A stretch of 64,000 bases of DNA, taken from NCBI GenBank assembly GCA_041398005.1, contig JAWKVP010000002.1, positions 124,001 to 188,000 of the forward strand, read 5' to 3'. This document shows, in pieces, positions 17,447-24,291 of the stretch (its first letter is position 1; each line of letters begins with the position of its first letter). The position numbers were made by a program, and so were the translations under genes. The notes beneath the pieces were generated by a model, which did no database searches, was not told where the DNA came from, and saw only the letters and a list, made by a program, of their open reading frames with translations. Source of the stretch: JAGREO01 sp020446285. Its GTDB lineage: Bacteria > Pseudomonadota > Alphaproteobacteria > Geminicoccales > Geminicoccaceae.

Positions 17447-19504
17447 ATGAACGAGGCCGTCGACCAGCTCACCCCCGCCAACGCCCCGGCACCACCGAGT
17501 GTCGGCCGGTTTCTCGTCGGTGCGGCACTCTGCGTGGCGCTTGGACTGGCCGCCGCCGCATTCAGCGTGGGCATGGTCGTCAGGGAACGCGGCACCGCCA
17601 TCGAGGAACAGCTGGAGCAGAGACTTGCAGCCGAGGCGGGCGGCAAGGTGGAACTGGTGGAAACCTGGATTTCGGGGCTCGCCAGTCTCGGCAACCGCCT
17701 CCTGCGCTCCGATCTCGTCCGCCTGTTCGTCACCGAGCTGGAAATCGCCGGGTCGGACGCCGACCTTCGCGCCGCACTGGATGCCCAGCGGCCCTACATG
17801 CGCCAGGTGCTCGACGATCTGGCCCGCGAACACGATCTGCGCGGTGCCTATCTGGTGGCACGCGACGGCAGCATGCTGCTCGGCGATCACGATGCGCCCG
17901 TGATGCGCACCGACCAGACCGCCCGCGCAGTGGATCTCGTGAATTCCGGCAACGATCTCGACATCGGTCCGCCACGGCTCTCCGGCGAACACTACTACAT
18001 GGATGTGCTGCAACCGATCGGCCCGGCACAATCCTACACGGGCGGCCCGGCATCCGTGGGCGTCCTGCTCATGACCTTCGATGTCACCGGAATGCTCGAG
18101 AAACTGCTGGAGGGCCACCCCCTGATCGACCGCGGCGGCTCGACCCTGCTGGCCGTTCCGGACGATAACGGCTGGCGCCGGATCACCCTGGGCGGAGCCG
18201 GCCTCGAGGAACGTCTTGCGGCTGCCGGAACGGCCGGCAGCGACAGCAGCGCGAAGATGATCTCGAATGACGGACTCTACCGGCTGACACTGCCGGCAGG
18301 CAGGGCTGGCTGGCTCATCGAGCAGCGCATGAACGAGGCCGTTGCGAGCGCGCCGATCCGCGAATTCGAGAAGAACGCCTATGCGTTCGCATCGGCAGCA
18401 GGCCTCATCCTCGCCCTGATCTTCGCGAGTTTCTTCTGGCGTCTGCAGAGCCGCCACCATGCCGCGATGGCAGAACAGTATCGAAAGCTCGCCGAACGGA
18501 TCCGCGCGCAGAACGATCTCCTGCGGACGGTGACCGATCGCACCCTCGATCTCATCGCGCTCAAGGGTGAAGGCGGCCGCTACGAGCTGGTGAGCCGCAG
18601 CTTCGCCCGAACCTTCGACCATCCGGTGGAGAGCCTCGAAGGCATGAGCGACGGCGAGCTGTTCGATGCCGAGACCTGCGAAAGGCTCGCCGAGGGTGAA
18701 CGCGAGGCGATGGCCGCGGGCGTCAGTTCCCGCGATGACATCGTCATTCACGCGGGCGGGAGCGATCGGCACATGCATGTCGTGCAGGTACCCGTCGGCG
18801 AGAAGGGCGAGAGCCGGAAGGTGCTCATGGTCGCCCGCGACATCACCGATCTGGTTCAGGCGCGGGCCGATCGCGAGCGGCTTTCGCGGCAGACGGTGGA
18901 TGCGTTCGTGCGTGCCGTGGAGCTGGTCGATCCCTGGCTCGAGGGCCATACCCAGCGGCTTTCGGCCCTGACCGCGACCCTCGCCCGCGAACTCGACCTG
19001 GATCCGGCCGACGCCCAGACGCTCTCGCTCGCCGCCGGCCTCTCGCAGATCGGCAAGATGTTCGTTCCGCGCGAGATCGTCGCCAAGCCGGACCGGCATA
19101 CCGACGAGGAAGCGCGGATCATGCGCACCCACATCGATCATGCGAGGCGCGTGCTCGACAGCATCCAGTTCGGTCTTCCCGTCGCCGACGCCGTCTCGCA
19201 GATGCACGAGCGGCTCGACGGTTCGGGCTACCCGCAACGGCTCTCGGGCGACGAGATCGGGACCGTCGGTCGCATCCTCGCCGTGGCCGATGTCTATTGC
19301 GCACGGACGAGCCCGCGTTCCTATCGCGAGCATCTCGAACCCCGCGACGTGATCCACCACCTTCGCAATGCCGGCGGGCGCTATGATCCGGACGTGATCG
19401 ACGTACTCGAGCGGGTCATCGGCGCAAGTCGCGCAGTCGCGCTGGTGCCCCGTGACGATGGCACAACGGACGAGCGCCAGAAGGAAACACCCCTGGAAGC
19501 GTGA
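17447..19504 (+). CDS. Membrane sensor with PAS-like and degenerate HD-GYP domains
   Basis: A 685-residue two-pass membrane protein. TM1 is at about 21-45, a periplasmic sensor region (Cache-like) at about 50-308, TM2 at about 312-332 (FASAAGLILALIFASFFW), a PAS-like domain at about 355-480 and an HD-GYP domain from about 490. HD-GYP proteins hydrolyse c-di-GMP with metal ions held by conserved His/Asp. Here the HD of the usual LHDIGK is replaced (LSQIGK, about 531-536), HHE becomes MHE, and VADVFDA becomes VADVYCA, while GSGYP is kept. Catalysis is therefore doubtful; ligand binding may persist. It directly follows the inactive LapG-like gene, suggesting a shared surface-signalling role. Confidence 0.88.
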   Translation: MNEAVDQLTPANAPAPPSVGRFLVGAALCVALGLAAAAFSVGMVVRERGTAIEEQLEQRLAAEAGGKVELVETWISGLASLGNRLLRSDLVRLFVTELEIAGSDADLRAALDAQRPYMRQVLDDLAREHDLRGAYLVARDGSMLLGDHDAPVMRTDQTARAVDLVNSGNDLDIGPPRLSGEHYYMDVLQPIGPAQSYTGGPASVGVLLMTFDVTGMLEKLLEGHPLIDRGGSTLLAVPDDNGWRRITLGGAGLEERLAAAGTAGSDSSAKMISNDGLYRLTLPAGRAGWLIEQRMNEAVASAPIREFEKNAYAFASAAGLILALIFASFFWRLQSRHHAAMAEQYRKLAERIRAQNDLLRTVTDRTLDLIALKGEGGRYELVSRSFARTFDHPVESLEGMSDGELFDAETCERLAEGEREAMAAGVSSRDDIVIHAGGSDRHMHVVQVPVGEKGESRKVLMVARDITDLVQARADRERLSRQTVDAFVRAVELVDPWLEGHTQRLSALTATLARELDLDPADAQTLSLAAGLSQIGKMFVPREIVAKPDRHTDEEARIMRTHIDHARRVLDSIQFGLPVADAVSQMHERLDGSGYPQRLSGDEIGTVGRILAVADVYCARTSPRSYREHLEPRDVIHHLRNAGGRYDPDVIDVLERVIGASRAVALVPRDDGTTDERQKETPLEA

Positions 19505-19550
19505 TGCCGGATTCCACAAACGGGCATCAATGCGGAGAAGGTTGAACGAT

Positions 19551-19599
19551 TTGTCGCATTCACAAATATGAATTTATAATGTGAAATTCGATGTGAAAT
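19551..19599 (+). promoter_or_regulatory. Promoter with operator-like direct repeats for the DUF2892-MBL-SulP operon
   Basis: TTGTCG (19551-19556) and TATAAT (19575-19580) are separated by 18 bases, a good sigma-70-type promoter in an AT-rich pocket. Two 9-bp direct repeats ATGTGAAAT (19579-19587 and 19591-19599) lie over and just after the -10 element, spaced 12 bases apart, where a repressor could block transcription. In related loci the regulator is the ArsR-family BigR; none is encoded here, so the regulator is unknown. Confidence 0.55.
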
Positions 19600-19662
19600 C
19601 ATGCACGGACCAGCCGGCGGAATGATCCGACCGGCCGTCCCTGCCGTGAAGGGAAGCGCATC

Positions 19663-19872
19663 GTGTTCAGCAAAGCCAATGTCGGCCCCTCGGATCGTCT
19701 TCTGCGATTGATCGCCGGCGCCATTTTGATCATCCTGCCGTTCGTGTCCGGCATGGCCGGCTGGCTTGCGACCCTGTTGCCGGTCGTCGGCCTCGTGCTC
19801 GTGGCCACGGGCTTCTTCCGGTTCTGCCCCGCCTACAGGATCCTCGGCATCTCGACATGCAGCATCTCCTGA
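19663..19872 (+). CDS. DUF2892-family small membrane protein
   Basis: A 69-residue protein starting at GTG with GAAGGGAAG upstream. Its pattern N-VG-SDRLLRLIAGAILI, a second hydrophobic helix (LATLLPVVGLVLVATGFF) and the ending CPAYRILGISTC match DUF2892, the membrane part of YgaP-type proteins often linked to sulfurtransferases. Two membrane helices, both cysteines near the C-terminus. Function unproven; the neighbouring MBL-fold enzyme and DUF442 remnant point to sulfide or persulfide handling. Confidence 0.85.
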   Translation: MFSKANVGPSDRLLRLIAGAILIILPFVSGMAGWLATLLPVVGLVLVATGFFRFCPAYRILGISTCSIS

Positions 19873-19926
19873 TCCGGTAGCGCCGGCCAGTGTCGCAACA
19901 CAGTCCATGAGGGAGACCGCGCGATC

Positions 19927-20814
19927 ATGAAAGGCATCACCACCGATACCTGCATCAAGCCGGAAGTGAAGGCGTTCTTCGACGGCGAGACCAACACGAT
20001 CAGCTATATCGTCAGGGACCCGGCGAGTTCCGCCTGTGCCGTGGTCGATTCGGTCATGGACATCGACTATCCGGCGGGCCGCATCGCCTACACCCATGCC
20101 GACGTGATCATCGCCGACATCGAGGCACGCGGCCTGAAACTCGAATGGCTGATCGAGACCCACGTCCATGCCGACCATCTGTCGGCCGCGCCCTACATCC
20201 AGAAGAGGCTCGGCGGGCAGATCGGCATCGGCGCGAACATCCGCGTCGTGCAGGACGTTTTCGGCAAGGTCTTCAACGAGGGAACAGAGTTCCAGCGCGA
20301 CGGCAGCCAGTTCGACCGCCTGTTCGAGGATGGCGACACCTACACCATCGGCTCCCTGCAGGCGACCGCCTGGCACACGCCCGGCCACACGCCTGCCTGC
20401 ATGACCCACGTCATGGGCGACGCGGCGTTTGTCGGCGACACGCTCTTCATGCCCGACGGCGGTACCGCCCGCGCCGATTTCCCCGGCGGCGACGCGCGGG
20501 AACTCTATCGCTCCATCAGACGCGTTCTCACCCTGCCGGAAGAAACGCGCCTCTTCATGTGTCACGATTACGGCCCGAACGGCCGTGACATCAGCTGGGA
20601 GACGACCGTCGGCGAAGAGCGCGCGCACAACATCCATGTCCGCGACGGTGTCACCGAGGACGAGTTCGTCCGCATGCGAACCGAGCGCGACGCGACGCTC
20701 GGCATGCCGAAGCTCATCATTCCCAGTATCCAGGTGAACATGCGCGCCGGGCGCATGCCGCCCGCCGGCGACGACGGCCGCACTTTTCTCAAGGTGCCCG
20801 TCAACAGCCTCTGA
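19927..20814 (+). CDS. MBL-fold metallo-hydrolase of the Blh/persulfide dioxygenase type
   Basis: A 295-residue metallo-beta-lactamase-fold protein. The metal motif HVHADH is at residues 79-84, followed by the later ligands in WHTPGHTPAC, FVGDTLF and MCHDYGP. Close relatives include ETHE1/Blh persulfide dioxygenases, which oxidise glutathione persulfide to sulfite, and usually stand next to a DUF442 rhodanese-like or phosphatase domain and a sulfur transporter. The same neighbours occur here, although the DUF442 gene is cut short. Substrate is inferred from context, not shown by the sequence. Confidence 0.88.
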   Translation: MKGITTDTCIKPEVKAFFDGETNTISYIVRDPASSACAVVDSVMDIDYPAGRIAYTHADVIIADIEARGLKLEWLIETHVHADHLSAAPYIQKRLGGQIGIGANIRVVQDVFGKVFNEGTEFQRDGSQFDRLFEDGDTYTIGSLQATAWHTPGHTPACMTHVMGDAAFVGDTLFMPDGGTARADFPGGDARELYRSIRRVLTLPEETRLFMCHDYGPNGRDISWETTVGEERAHNIHVRDGVTEDEFVRMRTERDATLGMPKLIIPSIQVNMRAGRMPPAGDDGRTFLKVPVNSL

Positions 20815-20912
20815 ACAATGGCAGGACAGGCCGGCAGCATCGACCCGCTTCATGGCGATGATGCAGGTGCCGTGGTCCCGATAACGAACGGCGAACGGGT
20901 GAAACGACAACC

Positions 20913-21062
20913 ATGCAGATTCACGAGATCGACGATCAGCTCAGTGTGGCGGCACAGATTTCGACCGAGGACGTTCCGCCTCTGGCCGAACAGGGGTTCA
21001 GGTCACTGATCTGCAACCGGCCGGACGGAGAAGCTGGCGACCAGCCGAATTTTCCCGGATAG
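20913..21062 (+). pseudogene. Truncated DUF442 (TIGR01244-type) protein, N-terminal remnant
   Basis: A 49-codon frame beginning MQIHEIDDQLSVAAQI and running through GFRSLICNRPDGEAGDQPNF, then PG and a TAG at 21060-21062. This is the start of the DUF442/TIGR01244 domain, normally about 110 residues, found alone or fused to Blh-type MBL enzymes. The catalytic-loop C-terminal half is missing. I could not find it in another frame before the SulP gene at 21203. It is most likely a pseudogene, though a short expressed peptide cannot be ruled out. Confidence 0.7.
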
Positions 21063-21202
21063 GCATCGCCTCTTCCGCCTTCGCGGTCCCGCCGCCTCCT
21101 CCCCCTGGCGATGGACCGCAAGACCGGCCGCCGGCGGACCTTCCTGCCGGCGGCCGGTGACTTCCGAAAGATCCTGGGTGACAGATTCCGGGCAGGACGA
21201 CA

Positions 21203-22942
21203 TTGAGAGACCATCTGCCGATACTCGACTGGGGCCGGCGCTATGACCGCCATGCGCTGACGAGCGATCTCGTCGCCGCCGTGATCGTCACGATCATGCT
21301 GATACCGCAGAGCCTCGCCTATGCGCTGCTCGCCGGCCTGCCACCGCAAGCCGGTCTCTATGCAAGCATCCTTCCGCTCGTCGCCTACGCCATGTTCGGC
21401 ACCAGCCGGGCGCTCGCCGTGGGACCGGTCGCTGTCGTCTCGCTGATGACCGCCGCCGCGGTCGGCGAGGTCGCGCAGACGGGAACCATGGGCTATGCAG
21501 CGGCAGCCGTGGCACTCGCCTTCCTGTCCGGCATCATCCTTCTCTCGATGGGGATCTTCCGACTCGGATTCCTCGCCAATTTCCTCAGCCATCCGGTGAT
21601 CGCCGGCTTCATTTCCGCCTCCGGAATCATCATCGCCGCAAGCCAGCTCAGGCATATCCTCGGCATTCCGGCAGGCGGACACAATCTGTTCGAACTGGCC
21701 GGGTCGCTATTCGGCCATCTGGACGAAACCAATCCGGCAACGCTGGTCATCGGCATCGGCGCCACGGCGTTTCTGTTCTGGGTTCGCCAGCATCTGAAAC
21801 CCCGCCTGCTCGCAATGGGCTTCGGCCCGCGCATCGCCGATATCCTGGCCAAGGCCGGGCCGGTCGCGGCGGTGGCGCTTTCCATAGCCGCGACCCGGCT
21901 CCTTTCCCTCGACGAATACGGTGTCGCCATCGTCGGTGACGTGCCTTCCGGACTGCCGCCGCTCGCCTTGCCGGCCTTCGATGCCGGGCTCTGGATCGAT
22001 CTCGCCGGCCCGGCCCTGCTGATCAGCATCATCGGTTTCGTCGAATCGGTTTCTGTGGCACAGACCCTTGCCGCGAAGAAGCGCCAGCGCATCGAACCCG
22101 ATCAGGAACTGATCGGCCTCGGTGCCGCGAACATCGCCTCGGCCTGTTCGACCGGCTATCCGGTTACGGGCGGCTTCGCCCGTTCGGTGGTCAATTTCGA
22201 TGCCGGCGCCGAAACGCCGGCGGCAGGCGCGTTCACCGCCATCGGCATCGGTGTCGCCACGCTCCTGCTGACGCCGCTGCTCTTCTTCCTGCCCAAGGCG
22301 ACGCTTTCGGCGACGATCATCGTCGCGGTGCTGTCGCTGGTGGATCTCTCGATTCTCAAGAAGACGTGGACCTACAGCAAGGCCGATTTCACCGCCGTAT
22401 CGATCACCATTCTCGCCACGCTCGGCTTCGGCGTGGAAGTCGGTGTGTCGGCCGGTGTGGCGGTCTCCATCCTCCTGCTCCTGCTGCGCACGAGCCGCCC
22501 GCACATGGCGGTGATCGGACTGGTCGACGGCACCGAGCATTTCCGCAACATCCTGCGTCACAGGGTGCGCACCAGTCCGCATGTATTCAGCATCCGCGTC
22601 GACGAGAGCCTCTATTTCGCCAATGCCCGCTTTCTCGAGGACCGTATCTACGGCGAAGTCGCCGCACGGGACGAACTGCGCCATGTGGTCATCATGTGTT
22701 CGGCCGTGAACGAGATCGACGCTTCCGCACTGGAGTCGCTCGAGGCGGTCAACGAGCGCCTCGATGCGGCAGGAGTGAAGCTGCATCTTTCCGAGATCAA
22801 GGGCCCGGTCATGGACCGCCTGCAGAAGACCGATTTCCTCCTGCATCTGACGGGAGAAGTATTTCTCAGCCAGTATCAGGCAGCCATGACCCTCGATCCG
22901 GATCTCGCCGGGCGCCCCGAAAGCACGCCGCCCCAAGCGTAG
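21203..22942 (+). CDS. SulP-family anion transporter with STAS domain
   Basis: A 579-residue SLC26/SulP permease. The N-terminal SulP signature is clear (TIMLIPQSLAYALLAGLPPQAGLYAS, shown here in two runs: TIMLIPQSLAYALLAGLP and PQAGLYAS). About 10-12 membrane segments lead to a cytoplasmic STAS domain from about residue 440. The start is TTG at 21203, backed by CAGGACGACA upstream. Substrates in the family are sulfate, bicarbonate and other anions; the operon context of a persulfide-type MBL enzyme suggests sulfate or sulfite export or import. It is the last gene of the operon. Confidence 0.92.
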   Translation: MRDHLPILDWGRRYDRHALTSDLVAAVIVTIMLIPQSLAYALLAGLPPQAGLYASILPLVAYAMFGTSRALAVGPVAVVSLMTAAAVGEVAQTGTMGYAAAAVALAFLSGIILLSMGIFRLGFLANFLSHPVIAGFISASGIIIAASQLRHILGIPAGGHNLFELAGSLFGHLDETNPATLVIGIGATAFLFWVRQHLKPRLLAMGFGPRIADILAKAGPVAAVALSIAATRLLSLDEYGVAIVGDVPSGLPPLALPAFDAGLWIDLAGPALLISIIGFVESVSVAQTLAAKKRQRIEPDQELIGLGAANIASACSTGYPVTGGFARSVVNFDAGAETPAAGAFTAIGIGVATLLLTPLLFFLPKATLSATIIVAVLSLVDLSILKKTWTYSKADFTAVSITILATLGFGVEVGVSAGVAVSILLLLLRTSRPHMAVIGLVDGTEHFRNILRHRVRTSPHVFSIRVDESLYFANARFLEDRIYGEVAARDELRHVVIMCSAVNEIDASALESLEAVNERLDAAGVKLHLSEIKGPVMDRLQKTDFLLHLTGEVFLSQYQAAMTLDPDLAGRPESTPPQA

Positions 22943-23175
22943 CTGGTCATGGCCCGATCGGGAACGATTGGCAGGCGTGTTGCGTCGACCGGCTTCAATC
23001 AGGGTGATCCCGATTGATTGCAACCAGCTGAAATTATTGAAAAGAATTGGCCACAATGGTGTCGTCAAATTTGCGATGGTCGGGACCAAATCGCTTTGGT
23101 AAGGTTTCAGCATGCACGAGGCACGGCGGAGAACCCCTTGTCCGTGTTTCGAGAGAAATCACAGTGGAGGATCTC

Positions 23176-24147
23176 ATGAAGAAGCTGGCATTCGCCATCG
23201 GCGCGTCCCTCCTGTCGCTGGGCATCGCCTCCGGCAGCGTGGCCGCCGAGGAGCGTTTCATCACCATCGGCACGGGAGGCCAGACGGGCGTCTATTACGT
23301 CGTCGGCCAGTCGATCTGCAAACTGGTCAATCGCGGCGCCGCGGAGCACAACATCAAGTGTACCGCGCCTTCGACCGGCGGTTCGATCGCCAACATCAAT
23401 GCCATCAAGGAAGGCTCGATGGACATGGGCGTCGCCCAGTCCGACTGGCAGTATCACGGCTATAACGGTACCTCGAAATTCGAGGAAACCGGCCCGTTCG
23501 AGGATCTGCGCGCGGTATTCTCCGTGCATCCCGAGCCGTTCACCGTGGTCGCCCGCGACGATGCCGGCATCGCCAGCTTCGATGAGCTGAAGGGCAAGCG
23601 CGTCAATATCGGCAATCCCGGTTCCGGACAGCGCGGCACCATGGAAGTCATCATGGAGGCAAAGGGCTGGAGCCTCGGCGACTTCCTGCTCGCCTCCGAG
23701 CTGAAATCCGCGGAGCAGTCGGCGGCACTCGGCGACAACAAGGTGGATGCGATCATCTTCACCGTCGGCCATCCCAACGGCTCGATCCAGGAAGCGACCA
23801 CCACCACCGAAGCCCATCTCGTGCCGGTGGAGGGTGCGGAGATCGACACTCTCGTCAGCGAGAACCCGTATTACTCCAAGGCCACCATCCCAGGCGGCAT
23901 GTACAAGGGTTCCGACGAGGACACCAACACGTTCGGCGTGCGCGCCACCTTCGTTTCGTCCGCCGCGGTCGACGAAGAAGTGGTCTACGAGGTGGTCAAG
24001 GCGGTGTTCGACAATTTCGACCGCTTCAAGGGCCTGCATCCCGCCTTCGCCAATCTGAAGGAAGAGGAGATGATCTCCGCCGGCCTGTCGGCTCCGCTGC
24101 ATGACGGTGCCGCGCGCTACTACAAGGAGCGTGGCTGGCTGAAGTAG
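23176..24147 (+). CDS. TAXI-family TRAP transporter substrate-binding protein
   Basis: A 323-residue periplasmic binding protein with a signal peptide (MKKLAFAIGASLLSLGIASG, cleavage near residue 24). The family core starts FITIGTGGQTGVYYVVGQSICKLV, which matches TRAP-associated extracytoplasmic immunogenic (TAXI) proteins, thought to bind glutamate or other dicarboxylate-type ligands. The frame is open upstream, but GTGGAGGATCTC before the ATG at 23176 and the signal peptide decide the start. It is followed by the matching fused permease, with a strong hairpin between. Confidence 0.94.
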   Translation: MKKLAFAIGASLLSLGIASGSVAAEERFITIGTGGQTGVYYVVGQSICKLVNRGAAEHNIKCTAPSTGGSIANINAIKEGSMDMGVAQSDWQYHGYNGTSKFEETGPFEDLRAVFSVHPEPFTVVARDDAGIASFDELKGKRVNIGNPGSGQRGTMEVIMEAKGWSLGDFLLASELKSAEQSAALGDNKVDAIIFTVGHPNGSIQEATTTTEAHLVPVEGAEIDTLVSENPYYSKATIPGGMYKGSDEDTNTFGVRATFVSSAAVDEEVVYEVVKAVFDNFDRFKGLHPAFANLKEEEMISAGLSAPLHDGAARYYKERGWLK

Positions 24148-24179
24148 GGTTTTCCGCTTCACCGCACACTCCGACGATC

Positions 24180-24214
24180 GGCGACGTGCCCGTCCTCCCC
24201 CGTGGCACGTCGCC
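24180..24214 (+). repeat. Intercistronic 11-bp hairpin between TRAP binding protein and permease
   Basis: GGCGACGTGCC (24180-24190) and GGCACGTCGCC (24204-24214) are perfect reverse complements around a 13-base loop. There is no U-tract, so it is not a standard terminator. Hairpins at this position in transporter operons often protect the upstream binding-protein mRNA from 3' decay, giving more binding protein than permease. That role is inference from position. Confidence 0.6.
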
Positions 24215-24291
24215 ACCCTCATACTCTCCCCGATCCAGGATGTTCCCCTGAACGCTTGACACTCAACGCTTCCAGTCAGGACAGAAAAACG

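Noticed and set aside
21063..21202. Missing C-terminal half of DUF442 in another frame
   Set aside because: A short RKTGRRRTF-like string only faintly recalls the family loop; no continuous match in any frame.
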